Source: Blasia pusilla
Lineage: Eukaryota; Marchantiophyta; Marchantiopsida; Blasiales
Length of the DNA: 64,000 nucleotides
Assembly (NCBI GenBank): GCA_050084515.1
Contig: CM114274.1
Location: 682,001 to 746,000, forward strand
Direction: 5' to 3'
The translations under genes and the position numbers were made by a program. The notes under the pieces were generated by a model. It worked only from the letters and a program-made list of their open reading frames with translations. It made no database searches and had not been told where the DNA came from. Shown here piece after piece: positions 10,418 through 21,563 of the stretch. Every line of letters begins with the position of its first letter. Positions within the stretch are counted from its first letter, which is position 1.

Positions 10418-10425
10418 TATAAATA
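10418..10425 (+). promoter_or_regulatory. TATA box of X2 (copy 2)
   Basis: TATAAATA preceded by GGCTCGAAAAG, 274 bp upstream of the X2 ATG at 10699 and 90 bp after the last palindrome. The equivalent place upstream of the copy at 53884 reads AAGTATGAAAGG, a degenerate version. It is therefore a plausible core promoter with the array just upstream. Confidence 0.6.
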
Positions 10426-10499
10426 GGTGAGGGTTTGCTCATTTCTGGTTTTTTGTTTCACGATCTCAATTGCTCTTCCGCGCATTAGCTGACTAGATA

Positions 10500-10660
10500 C
10501 CATGGGGCGCTTTACAAGGCGACTCATCGAGAGACGATTTGAGCGAACGATCGCGAGATGATTCGAGCAAACGATCGTGAGACGATTCGAGCGACTAATC
10601 AAGGCGACTCATTGCGACATCAGCAAGGCGACTCCTCGAGGTGACTCATCGTGCACAGAG
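10500..10660. repeat. Short tandem repeats in X2 leader
   Basis: Repeated GAGACGATTCGAGC and AAGGCGACTCAT motifs, about 24 bp and 12-30 bp long, between the TATA box and the ATG. Probably part of the X2 5' leader. No coding potential is seen. Confidence 0.5.
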
Positions 10661-10698
10661 AGAAATTTCCTTGTCCATAGGAGGCATTTTTGGGAATA

Positions 10699-11328
10699 AT
10701 GACGAGGAAAAAATCTCAAGAAAATAAGGTTGGGAGCTTCACTCCCAAGTCCATGAGGACTCCTGTGTCACCATCTCCAGGGCCTCGTTCGGCCAATGAG
10801 ATAAGGCAGCAAGAAATCGAGGAGCGAGAAAGGGAAGCGGAGATGCACAAGCATGAGCTTCTTGCAAAACGTATAAAGGAGGCGCTCGAAAAATAGGACG
10901 CAGAGGCTGAGGCGTCGTAGGCCTTGAAGAAAAGGATTGCCGATGAAAAGCGTGAAAAGAAGCGTCTGGACGCGTCGGTGAGAAGAGCAAAATTGGCAAA
11001 AGCTCGGAGGGAAAAAGCGATTGCCATTGAAGAAAGCCCGGCCCGTCCAACCGAAAGTGTTGAGATGCAGGAAATGTCCCCGATGAAGTCCAGGGACACA
11101 ATCAATATAGCGGAAACGGCTGAAGTTCAAATGACGGACGATGAGGTCATGAGGACCGCTAGTGTGGAGATGGTGGACATCCCTGAAGAAGCAGGAGAGC
11201 AGTCTTCCTCGTCTCTAAGCCCAACGGAAGAAATTGACCTCTATCAGATTGACGAGTTTCCAGTGGACTTGCCAGCTGCTGTCCTAGAGCAGTTGGCTTG
11301 CCAAGACACCGACCCAATCTTCGAGCGG
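10699..11328 (+). pseudogene. X2 exon 1, coiled-coil N-terminus (copy 2)
   Basis: ATG at 10699 begins MTRKKSQENKVGS; the alignable start in copy 4 (53884) supports it. The sequence is Pro/Ser-rich at first, then a long charged helix (EIEEREREAEMHKHELLAKR, later RREKAIAIEE) typical of a coiled coil, then an acidic tail ending DTDPIFER at a GT donor (11329). Exon length is 630 nt, phase 0. Two in-frame TAGs at about 10894 and 10918 inactivate it; copy 4 has no stop there. No enzymatic domain is visible in this exon. Confidence 0.7.
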
Positions 11329-11426
11329 GTAAGATACAATCTTTGTTCTTTGAGTTATGTGAAGGCCCATGTTGCAATTCATTGGAAATTGAGTGTAGTT
11401 TATTGACCTTGTCCCCGTTGTGACAG

Positions 11427-11896
11427 GTGGTAAAGCACATGGCACTGATGGAGGGTTTGAACGCCCGAGAATTCCACTTTGCTGATTGCGAACAATGGAG
11501 TACGTCCGCGAAATTCAGTCTGACGAGGATATTGCGAAGCTAAAACAATCGGTAGCGATAGCATCCTACGTCGACAGCTTCCCTCTGTTGTATGTTCAGC
11601 CTTACGATGAACATGGAACCCAAGCGCTGGTTACGGAGGAGGACTTTGAAGCGATTGACACATTCAGGAGGATGAGAGATCAGGAATTCGGAAGGGCGAT
11701 TGAGGGGACGGAATTCAGCTAGATGCGGAACCTGTATTTCTTCATCTGGGATGGAAACCATGTTCATGGCGTGGACCTTGTTTGCAGAGGAGCGCCCAAA
11801 CTCATTGGAGGCGCATTTTTGCATGAAGGCAGTCGTGCTACATCCATACCCTCATCACATGGCGACGGTGGAGATGGCAATGCATGCCATGAACAC
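11427..11896 (+). pseudogene. X2 exon 2 (copy 2)
   Basis: Follows a TGTGACAG acceptor and ends at a GTAAGT donor (11897). Reading frames shift twice. Segments include KHMALMEGLNAREFHF, SFPLLYVQPYDEHGTQALV, EEDFEAIDTFRRMRDQEF, MRNLYFFIWDGNH and HPYPHHMATVEMAMHAMNT. The same segments are conserved at 52686-53157. I recognise no domain. Conservation at protein level across differently frameshifted copies shows that it was once translated. Confidence 0.65.
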
Positions 11897-11912
11897 GTAA
11901 GTTTCTCTTGCT

Positions 11913-12492
11913 ACAAACCGTCGGACTCCGACAAGTTGTTTGACTTGCCACTATTTTTGGGATGCTTTTGGCCGAAAGCAACTTGTCGGAGTCCGGCGAG
12001 TTGTTCGACTGACCACTGGTTTAGGATGTTTTTGGCCGAAAGCAACTCGTCGGAGTCCGACGAGTTGTTTGACTGACCACTGGTTTAGGATGTTTTTGGC
12101 CAAAAGCAACTCGTCGAAGTCCGACTAGTTGCTTGACTCGCAGATGCTTTTGGATGTTTCTAGCCGAAAGCAACTCGTCGGAGTCCAACACGTTGCATTC
12201 GCCGACACGGGAACGTGATCGAAGTAGGGGAGCTAGATTTTTGGCATCAAATTGCAGCTTTAATTGAAATTGCGCAACCTGTCGGACTCCGATGGGTTGA
12301 TATGTTCACTTTTCTCGCAGAGACCACTCTCTAAATATAAATTATCTGACAACCCGTCAGAGTCCGACGGGTTGAAACCAAGCAATCACAAATCTGAATG
12401 CAATCCGTCGGACTCCGATGGGTTGCAAAATTTAGCTCGTAGCTACCATTCCGACCATGAGTTGTGACGACGTGTCGGAGTCCGACGGGTTG
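11913..12492. repeat. Palindrome array in X2 intron 2 (copy 2)
   Basis: Units start at 11913, 11978, 12042, 12106 and 12170 (spacing 65, 64, 64, 64), then 12274, 12349, 12400 and 12466. The first five use the variant arms CAACTCGTC and GACGAGTTG, with matching spacers (TGTTTTTGGCC). The later four use the common CAACCCGTC arms with unrelated spacers. All lie between the GTAAGT donor at 11897 and the CAG acceptor at 12541-12543. Confidence 0.9.
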
Positions 12493-12543
12493 CAAGAACC
12501 CATGTAGTTTGCAAAATTTCTTATATTGAGTTTGGATATGCAG

Positions 12544-13867
12544 GGTTGTATCGGAGGGGAATATCACCCACCACTGGATCCAGGATTGCGATCGGGTGAA
12601 GAAAGTGCTAAAGACGCACCCGGCAGAGTACAAGGGGTTCTTGGGCGACGCCCTTGTAAATGAGATGCTGGCAAAGGGTGCTCAAATAAAAAAAAAGACT
12701 TGGGAAAATAAATTTATTTCAGCCGTGATGCAGCCGTGACAATCCTTTGCTAGTCGAAGATACAGGCCGCCAAGAAGAGCGTTGCATTGGAGCTGGAGCG
12801 GAGGGAGAAAGTGTTTGTGTCTGAGCATGGTAAGTTCATCCAAGCTGCAGTATCTGCAGCTACGAAGTACACGGCAAGCAAGATGCAGCGCTACATCGCC
12901 ATTCTCAACCCCAAACTTGGCCCCAATTTCTACAAGGAGCTGAAGGAAATAATCAAGCGCCAGCGGAAGAGGGATGAAGATCCGCAGGGTCGGATTGGGG
13001 AGAAAGTGTCTCTCGATTGCGTGCATCGATTTGCCTTGTCTAGAATTTCGGAATTTAGGAGAATCCGACTGATGAAAATCAGTCTCGAGGGCGGCACACC
13101 ATTGGCCCAAAAGAGGTCGGCACACCATCCTCCGGGTGTCTCTGATCCAGTGATCTCCCACTGGCTCCGTAAATGGTCATTCTGGGACGCATTGCGGCTT
13201 CTCGGGAAGTCCATGCTCGTGGGTCTCCAAGCGGAGCTGAAAAGAATAGAGCCAATTCCAGAGGAAGCAAACCTAGAGAGTGCTGAAGATTTTGAACTTT
13301 GGCTGGATGACATGCGGGACAAGTCCATAAAAAACCCAGGTTTCAGGACGATGTTCAAGGATCGCATCCTCCCTCAGGCAGACCTTGATGAAGCGATAGA
13401 GGCGAAGAAAAGGGATTTCGCAAAGAAGAAGCGAGATCTTCAGGAGCAGCCGGCCGATGCATCTCAACTAAGAGCTGCCCAACGCATGGTGTTCAAGTAC
13501 CTTGTCCATTGTAAGAATGCAGGTACATGGCGAAAAATACCAGCAGCCTACAAATTGTGGGCTTGTTTCCTGATGGAGAGACATTTTCCATGTACGACAT
13601 GGAGATGGCTCAAAGCATGTCCGATTGGGAGGTGGAGAATTTCTCGATCTGGCTGGACTTCAACAACCCTGAGGACATAACCGGGAAAGATCTACGCCTG
13701 CTCTATGATGCAATGGCCGCAGGTAGGGACGACATCCCCAATTTTGTGCAGCCTGAAGAATTTTTCGAAGGAGATACGGAGGAGCAAGCCCTCAAGAAAC
13801 GGAGTTGGTGTCCCAGGTTGTCACCGCCAAGGACAAATCTACAACGGGTCTCAAAGCCAATGCGAGG
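12544..13867 (+). pseudogene. X2 exon 3, middle region (copy 2)
   Basis: Begins after TATGCAG with VVSEGNITHHWIQDCDRVKK, then a poly-A frameshift near 12700. A 297-codon open stretch (12787-13680) carries AKFIQAAVSAATKYTASKM style helices, KELKEIIKRQRKRDEDPQGR, HWLRKWSFWDALRLLGKSM and FELWLDDMRDK. After another shift (about 13545) come FSMYDMEMAQSMSDWEVENF, WLDFNNPEDITGKDLR and an acidic segment. It is cut off at 13867 by gypsy element B. The region looks mostly helical; no family is recognised. The methyltransferase-like end is missing here. Confidence 0.7.
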
Positions 13868-14885
13868 TGTCGTGCGCCTACTCTCCTTGAACGTTAATCT
13901 TGTTTGTTTGGAAGCGCGTGCGTTGATGAGGTCACGCTCTCAACGCCGATCTGCATCCAAACACGCACCGGTTAGTCGGGTCTTGGATCAATCAGCGGGA
14001 TTACTTTCGAGTTCTCGTCTCGGACTCTCTCTTCAAGCTCAACCTTCCTAGTTTCGCGGTTTCCAACACGGGCAAGTCTCGAAAGACTTGGGGAGACTTT
14101 CAGTCGGTTCGGGGAACCTAAACGGCGTTTCGCGCCTAGCGGTTCCAACTGTCCGATGAACATCCAATGAGTTCCTCACCAAGACTCGCACGAAATGAAT
14201 CTCGGGTTGGAATCCAAGTGTGGCGTACAAAGTCCACTCCCTTGGATCAGGTTTGGGTTTGGGTTTCGCGCCAAACTCCGTTTCATCCGTGCCTTTGAAA
14301 CGCCGTTTGGCGCCCAAAGTGGGGTTTCGTTTCCCGAGACATCTCAGAGAAGGTACCCCTTACTAGTACTTCTGGGGATCTCCGGGGGCCCCCTACATTT
14401 AGGGAAAGACACCCGGGCCCCTCCAATTGGCTCTCAACCCGATTGCTCTCTGAATCGTTTTCGGCCAATATCTCAGTTTGTACTTATGCGTTTGCTGAGA
14501 TCTTTGGTGCGTTGGAAGCGTCTCAAGATCAGCTTTCCAACGCGCCTTACTTGTCCCGAACGCATCTCGGAGCTCAACGTTATGGTCCTAAACACAGTCA
14601 GATTCTCCCAAACGCTAGTCATGTTCCAAATCTGGTTCTCACCTCTTTGGCAACCAACCTCCAAGACTCAACTCATCTCAAGTCTCGGCTCGCGTTCGGT
14701 CTAGGTTTCCTGGTCGTGACCACTAACGCATGAAACGCACAACTCTGTTCGCGTTTCGTCTCTTAGACTTTCAAGAGACTCTACCAAACGCCTCTCAAAG
14801 CGCAAACCTCGCGGCGTGAGTTCCTTTGAGTTCGATGTTTCGCTTGGCGCGTATTTGGTGTTGTTTGGTTATGAGGGTCGCGACA
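13868..14885 (-). repeat. 3' LTR of element B (1018 bp)
   Basis: Tips TGTCG/CGACA as in the other family members. The adjoining polypurine tract on the internal side shows that it is the 3' LTR. The outer flank is X2 exon 3 sequence. Confidence 0.93.
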
Positions 14886-14898
14886 CTCACCCCTCCTT
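14886..14898 (-). promoter_or_regulatory. Polypurine tract of element B
   Basis: The minus strand reads AAGGAGGGGTGAG directly before the TGTCGCGACC start of the 3' LTR. It primes plus-strand cDNA synthesis. The same tract is at 25178-25190 (element C), with AAAGAGGGGTGAG at 60385-60397 (element D). Confidence 0.9.
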
Positions 14899-15629
14899 AG
14901 AAGGTTGATGTCCTCATCAACGCAAACCTTATTGATGTTAAGTTCGGGAAGCCGACCCTTTAAACACGAATCGCGTTTCGGTAGCTAACCCGCAATTCCT
15001 CTTTTTGGCTTAAGTCTTAGGTTTGTCGCTTGTAGCACTTAGACTTATTAGCTTTACGCTCGATGAGCCTAGACTAGTTCGCCAAACTAATCTAACTATC
15101 AAAATAAGCTCACTAAGTCTGCAACCTAACACTTCACTCACTATTTGTAAACAACACTTTGTCTACCTAGCCAACTCGTACTACTTTTGGGTCACCTGTA
15201 TTCCACCTAGGCGCGTCACTAAGTTCAGTCATGAAACATGAATGAGATCACCACAAATCCCAAGACAGACTCATCCGCCCGCCGACGCGTTAGGGCGAGC
15301 CCAAATGCTAGTACTTCAACACTTGGTCCCGATCTAGATGCCTTATCTCGAATACAAGCTCTCACCTCAAATACTCATTGTTTGGTCTCCTTGACTTACA
15401 TCCTAAGCATATGAAGAACTACTCATTGCCTTGCACAAACCAAACTCAAAATTACAATACAAGCATCGAATCTCCAAATCCATGTCTTCTTTATTGCAAC
15501 AACTAAACCTTTCTAGTTACAACGGGTTATCGGCCCAAGCTTTCCGGTCACAAGTTATGTCCATTGCTTCACCATGTACTAACGACGTGCCTTTCTTGCA
15601 TCCATCTGAAGTCACGCAATGCTTCTTGC

Positions 15630-18600
15630 GCATGTTCTAGATCCGCCTCCGCAATCCAAGTCGCCTCTTTCACATGATAGCCTTTCCACTTGACCAAGTA
15701 CTCGCACTTGGTGGCCCTACGTCTGAACGCAAAATAGTCTCAACCTCGAACTCTGGTTCCTCATTTCGATGACCGGTTGTGGTCTCAACATCCTCCTTCG
15801 CTTCGAACGCACATTGTCTTGAAGATACTTCTTCAATAATGACACATGGAAAGTCGGGTGAATCTTGAACTCGTTTGGCGGCTCCAACGTGTACACATCC
15901 TCAAACGGCCTTGCCTTGATCACATACGGTCCAAAGATACTTGGTCGACAATTTATGACAATTCTTTCGGAAGAGTGAGATTCTTAACACTCAACCACAC
16001 TTGTTCCCCAACTTGGAAACTCACATGGCGCCGACTTTTGTTAGCATGCTTTACGTACCTTAGTTGAGCCTTGGCGAGACTTTCTCTCGCTTCGCTTCTT
16101 GTCGTTCCTACATTTCCACTAACAAACATTCCGCCGTTGCTTGACGAGTGTGTGTCGATGTATTGCCCTTCGAAAGAGCTAAGTCAAGAGGCCCTTTCGG
16201 TTCTCTTTGATACGCGGAAGAAAGCGGAGATTCTCGGTTGCAGAATGCTTAGTCGAGTTGTAACAATACTCAGCCATACTTAACCACTTGGCCCAATCTC
16301 TTTGGTCCGCACTCACGTAATTCCGTAAGTATTGGTTTTCGACCGAGTTTACTTTTTCCGTTTGCCCATCCGTTTGAGGATGGAAGGCCGTACTAAAGCT
16401 GAGTTTGGTCGGAACCTCCGAATAGATGTTTCCAAAGGCACCGGTAAACTTCGGATCCCGATCGGACATAATGCTCCTAGGCAATCCGTGCACGCCACCA
16501 ACCATCCAGGAATAGTCGGGAAGTCGCGTGAGGCCGTCGCAGACTCTCTCGTCGGCACAAACCTCCCCAACTTGCTAAACCGATCAACTATCACAAGTAT
16601 AGCGTTGTATCCCTCAGATTCTGGAAGACTCGTAATGAAATCCATGCTAATGCTTTGCAAGGGTCCCTCCGGGATTGGCAAAGGATGAAGTAAACCTTGT
16701 TTCTTCGCATAAGACACGCGGTTCGCCTGGCAGGTCACGCATGTTTTCACATATTGAACAACATCTTCCTTCATGTTGGGCGAGAAGAACCTCTTAGACA
16801 AAAGCAAGCAAGAGTGGATTTCTCCCCTTTGTGTCCCGCCAAAGGTCCATCATGACATTCCACAAACACCTTGGTCCGTAGCTTGCCTTGGCCTACATAG
16901 ATCCTGCTCTGCTTAAACCTTAGCAAGCCGTGTCTCAAACTCACATTGGCCACCTTCTCGCCCGCTTTAACTTCCCAAGGTACTCCCTCGCTTGCTCATC
17001 CTTCATGTATCCTTCACGAATCCTTCTTTCCAGGTCTGTTTCATTAGGGAACATTGCTCTCAACACTTGTGTCGTCGATGGCATGTGTTCATCCCTGCGA
17101 CTTAACGCATCTGGAATGACATTGTCCTTCCCCGGCTTGTGGATTAGCTCCACATTCATCAACGCCAAGGTATCATGCCACCGAAGTTGTTTTGGCGGCA
17201 CGCGATCCCTGGGTCTCAAAATACTTGAGCGATATGTTATCGGTGAATACTCGAGTCTGTGAAGTCCCAAATAGTGACGCCACTTCCTCAAGCAATGAAC
17301 CACCATAAACAACTCTTTCTCATGAGTAGGCCATCTCCTTTCGGTGTCGGTCAGCTTCTTGCTTTCGTATGCTCAGGTCTCCTTTTGCACCAACATTCTG
17401 CAATCGCGAAATCACTAGCATCCGTGTGCACCTCGAACGGTTGTTCAAACTCCTGCAGATTTGACCGGTTCTGCGAGAGGATCTCTTTGACTCGATTGAA
17501 CGCTGTATCCACTTCCTCGGTCCATGTAGTATTGGCAAACTTTGCGGTCCAATCCGTGAGAGGTTTCACTATGCCCGAAAAATTCTTCACGTATGTCCGG
17601 TAAAACTGGACAGCTCCGATGAACCTTCGCATCCCCTTCACCGTGGAAGGCGGTTCCCATTCGGCAATCGCGCTCACCTTTTCCATGTCTGGACTCACTC
17701 CATCCGCACTGACCACATGTCCCAAGAACTTGATCTTCGTCAAACCGAACTCACTCTTATCCGCATTCGCATACTGACTTGTTCGCCTAAGTTTCTCAAA
17801 CACCGTCTTCAAATGTCGAGCGTGCTCCTCTAGTGTTTTCGAATAGATGAGTATGTCATCTATATAGATGATCACAAACTCATCCGTCTCCTTGTGAAAG
17901 ATGGAGTTCATCAAAGTGGTAAACGTTGAGGCGCATTACAAAGACCGAAGGAATTACTACAAACTCGAACGAACCGTATCTATCTCCCCTACAGGCGGTC
18001 TTCTCTACATCCGCTTCGGCAATCCGAGTCTGATAATATCCTGATTTCAGGTCAATCCGGCTGAAATACTTGGCACCCGACAATCGATCAAAGAGGTCAT
18101 CCATCCTCGGTAGAGGATAGTTATTCCTTACCGTCACTTTATTCAGCGCCCGATAATCAACACAGAGTCTCAACTTCCCATCCTTCTTCTTGACAAAGAG
18201 GACGGGCGCCCCATAAGGTGACTTGCTCGTTCGGATGTAACCCCTCTCTAGGAGTTCACCCAACTGTTTCTTCAACTCAGCAAGTTCCTCTTGATTCAAC
18301 CTATATGGTGCCTTTGAAGGTGGTTGAGATCGTGGTATCACCTCAATCTTATGATCAACCGCCCTATGTGGTGGCAACTCAGTCAGAAGCTCCTTAGTCA
18401 ACACATCGTCAAATTCTTTCATAACTCTCTTGAGTGTTTCAGGGATCTCCCTTGAAGCTGAGTTCTGATCTCTGCATCTTGCGCTTGCATCATCCTCTAC
18501 TCGTCTCATCAAGCAAAGGAATCCTTCCTCTAACTCGGCCAAACTCGTCCTCGTGATGGCGTTCACCAACTCCGTCTTTCTAGGCACCTCACGAACCAAT

Positions 18601-18716
18601 TTGACGTCCGTCCGTTTGCCGTTAACCAAGACGCTTAACCTCAAAGGTCTCCGCCTCAGTTCCACCTCATACGCATCCAAGAACGTGTTCCCCAAGACTC
18701 CGTCGATACCGTCCAT
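15630..18716 (-). pseudogene. Pol of element B: protease end, RT, RNase H, integrase, chromodomain
   Basis: In minus-strand order: the C-terminal part of protease and the linker (18716-18300), RT with [15 protein letters not shown] and the YIDD box near 17855, RNase H (FEVHTDASDFA, about 17420), an integrase HHCC finger (CHDGPLAGHKGEKS and CVTCQANR, 16870-16720), an integrase core with SDRDPKF and FHPQTDGQTEK (16460-16380), and a chromodomain remnant (FEVETIL and VKWKGYHVKEATWI) at 15760-15640. The chromodomain places it among chromoviruses, whose members can target heterochromatin. There are frame breaks near 17940, 17350 and 16780 and within the chromodomain. Confidence 0.88.
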
Positions 18717-20060
18717 CCATCTCTAAACTGTAAAATTCTCCTTCAACTCAAATACTCGCATCTCACAACTAGCCTAAAACCAGATCTGATGTCTGGTGGG
18801 ATTTTCCTCCCGCGAATCCTACCCTAATGGGTTCATCCGCTTTGGTGGTTGGAAATCCCAACGTTTTTACGATTCTCGGACTCAAGAATGAGTGCGAAGC
18901 ACCTGTATCAACGAGCAACATCACATCGCGATTAGCGATCTTGGATCCTAGGTAAACCAAATTGGGCGTCCTCTTGGTGACTTGTAGAGATGTATCTAGA
19001 TCTCCCTCCGATAAATGCTTAGCGGCAAACGCAATCATACTCGGTTTACTAACCTTGGGCCTCACACATTCCTTACCATATGCCCGGTTCGCCACAATTA
19101 TAACAAATCACTTTGGCATTCGTTGGTTCAGAACGGCGGCCCCTTCGGCCAGCGTTGAGTTCCACTCGTTCTTGGCCAGGTAGAGACCCTCCGTGGTCGC
19201 GCTCACCCCCATTCCAAACCCTCTTGGATGTCCCTTTATTCTTTCAGTAACTTAGAAAAACTTTTTGTCTCAAAGGGTTTGGGTGTTGGACCTCATCGTC
19301 CCCAATCCCTTCGGCTAGTCTCAAGAGGTCCAAGACGCGTCCGGGATGTGAGGCATACGAAAAGAGAGCCTTCGGCACTCGGTTTGAGCCCACTTAGGAA
19401 GATCACCTTTTAGTATGTTCGTCGTGGAAAGTGCACTCATGAGCGCACTAAAACATAAGCACCAAGTGATCCACTTTGGCGCAACCTCACCACCTCCATG
19501 CCATCCTGCGGTACTCCGATATTCGGAGTGAATGGTTCCCAATCAACTCCTTGAAATCTTCCCAACTCAACGTTTTCCCACGACCTAGATGTTCTTTCCG
19601 GTGAGCCGTCCACCAATGGAGAGCGTGATCCTTGTAAAACGTGACCGCTTGATCACCTTGTCTTGTTCATCGCCTTTTGCGCTGAAATAGAGTTCGAGTT
19701 CGTTAGAAACTCGCTCACTTTCGAGAACGCCCCATTCTATGAATGGCGTTGGCAAATTAGTCTTACAAAGCTTCTTGCCGTAACTAGAGGCTCCATTTGA
19801 CTTGAATTCGAGATCACCTTGCTCTTTCACCATCTGGTCCGCCATCACCTTCATCAATCCCATCATTTGGGTATAAAAGGCCGGATCGTTTAAGTTCGGA
19901 CCCGAAGGTCCAGCGGAAAGATTTTCGGTTGGAACATCCTCATGTGGGACTCGCACTTCGGAGTCGCAAATTCCACCTCCGGCTCTCGGTCCGTCATTGA
20001 TTCGTCTCTTGGCTTCTTTGCTTTGACTCGCGGTTTCCTCGGTTCTTCGCCCTTGGAGTC
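18717..20060 (-). pseudogene. Gag, zinc knuckle and protease of element B
   Basis: Broken Gag (20060-19200) is followed by a damaged zinc knuckle near 19090 and a protease segment with LLVDTGASHSFLSP near 18915. It is interrupted by at least five small indels relative to element A, including one in the knuckle. It corresponds to capsid, nucleocapsid and protease. Confidence 0.8.
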
Positions 20061-20201
20061 GTCGCTTTTCTCAGATCTCCTCCTCGCCTCTTGCGTTCCT
20101 CCTCGGCGTCGCGGTCTTCCGGCTACCTTGAGTTCTCCCCAAACGCCCAGATCTTCAACGACCCCAAGTTCACGCTCATCAAGGAATTGCTCGATACCAC
20201 G

Positions 20202-20898
20202 TGTCGTGCGCCTACTCTCCTTGAACGTTAATCTTGTTTGTTGAAGCGCAGCGTCGTTGAGGTCACGCTCTCAACGCTGATCTGCATCCAAACACGACCG
20301 GTTAGTCGGGTCTTGGATCAATCAGCGGGATTACTTTCCGAGTTCTCGTCTCGGACTCTCTCTTCAAGCTCAACCTTCCTAGTTTAGCGGTTTCCAACAC
20401 GGGCAAGTCTCAAAGACTTGGGACAGACTTTTGGTCGGTTCAGGAACCTAAACGGCGTTTCGCGCCTAAGCGGGCTGTCCGATGAACATCCAATGAGTTC
20501 CTCACCAAGACTCGCACGAAATGAATCTCGGGTTGGAATCAAGTGTGGCGTACAAAGTCCACTCCCTTGGATCAGGTTTGGGTTTGGGTTTCCGCCAAAC
20601 TCCCGTTTCATCCGTGCCTTTTGAAACGCCGTTTGGCGCCCAAAGTGGGGTTTCGTTTCCCGAGACATCTCAGAGAAGGTACTCCCCTTACTAGTACTTC
20701 TGGGGATCTCGGGGCCCCCTACATTTAGGAAAGACACCTGGCCCCTCATTGGCTCTCAACCCGATTGCTCTCTGAATTGTTTTGGCCAATATCTCAGATT
20801 GTACTTATGCGTTTGCTAAGATCTTTGGTGCGTTGGAAGCGTCTCAAGATCAGCTTTCCAACGCGCCCTTACTTGTCCCGAACGCATCTCAGAGCTCA
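20202..20898 (-). repeat. Truncated 5' LTR of element B
   Basis: About 697 bp of LTR from its CGACA tip. At 20898 the LTR stops and 20 bp of the same LTR appear inverted (20898-20917, ATAGGATCATAACGTTGAGC), followed by element C. The break is therefore a fold-back type junction. Confidence 0.85.
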
Positions 20899-20924
20899 TA
20901 GGATCATAACGTTGAGCGAAACGA

Positions 20925-21563
20925 GTGGAACTCAATGCAAAGCCGAAGGGGCCGCCGTTTACGAAGTCAACGAATGCCAAAGTGATTTGCTATAATTGTG
21001 GCGAACCCGGGCATATGGCTAAGGAATGTGTGAGGCCCAAGGTTAGTAAACCGTGTATGATTGCGTTTGCCGCTAAGCAATTATCGGAGGGAGATCTAGA
21101 TACATCTCTACAAGTCACCAAGAGAACGCCCAATTTGGTTTACCTAGGATCCAAGATCGCTAATCGCGATGTGATGTTGCTCGTTGATACAAGTGCTTCG
21201 CACTCATTCTTGAGTCCGAGAATTGTAAAAACGTTGGGATTGCCAACCACTAAGGCGGATGAACCCATTAGGGTAGGATTCGCGGGAGGCAAATCCCACC
21301 AGACATCAGATCTGGTTTTAGGGCTAGTTGTGAGATGCGGAGTATTTGAGTTGAAGGAGAATTTTACAGTTTGCGAGATGGACGGTATCGACAGAGTCTT
21401 GGGGAACACGTTCTTGGATGCGTATGAGGTGGAACTGAGGCGGAGACCTTTGAGGTTAAGCGTCTTGGTTAACGGCAAACGGACGGACGTCAAATTGGTT
21501 CGTGAGGTGCCTAGAAAGACGGAGTTGGTGAACGCCATCACGAGGACGAGTTTGGCGAGTTAG
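20925..21563 (+). pseudogene. Zinc knuckle and protease of element C
   Basis: 212 open codons with CYNCGEPGHMAKEC near residue 25 and a protease whose active-site loop reads LLVDTSASHSF. The catalytic DTGA of the family is DTSA here, a change expected to damage the enzyme. The frame ends at 21561 through an indel; element A continues there. Confidence 0.87.

Larger units (their letters stand above)
13868..20898 (-). mobile_element. Ty3/gypsy chromovirus B
   Basis: Minus-strand element inserted in X2 exon 3. From right to left it has a truncated 5' LTR (20202-20898), a primer-binding site near 20188-20199 with one base missing, gag, protease, RT, RNase H, integrase, a chromodomain, a polypurine tract (14886-14898) and a full 3' LTR (13868-14885). 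Its 5' LTR is broken off and joined to element C in opposite orientation. Many frameshifts make it inactive. Confidence 0.93.

Noticed and set aside
9749-10430. Repetitive proteins read through the palindromes (QPVGLRRV and CNPSDSDGL type peptides)
   Set aside because: They appear in several frames and both strands because the palindrome has no stops; there is no start, splice or conservation pattern of a gene.
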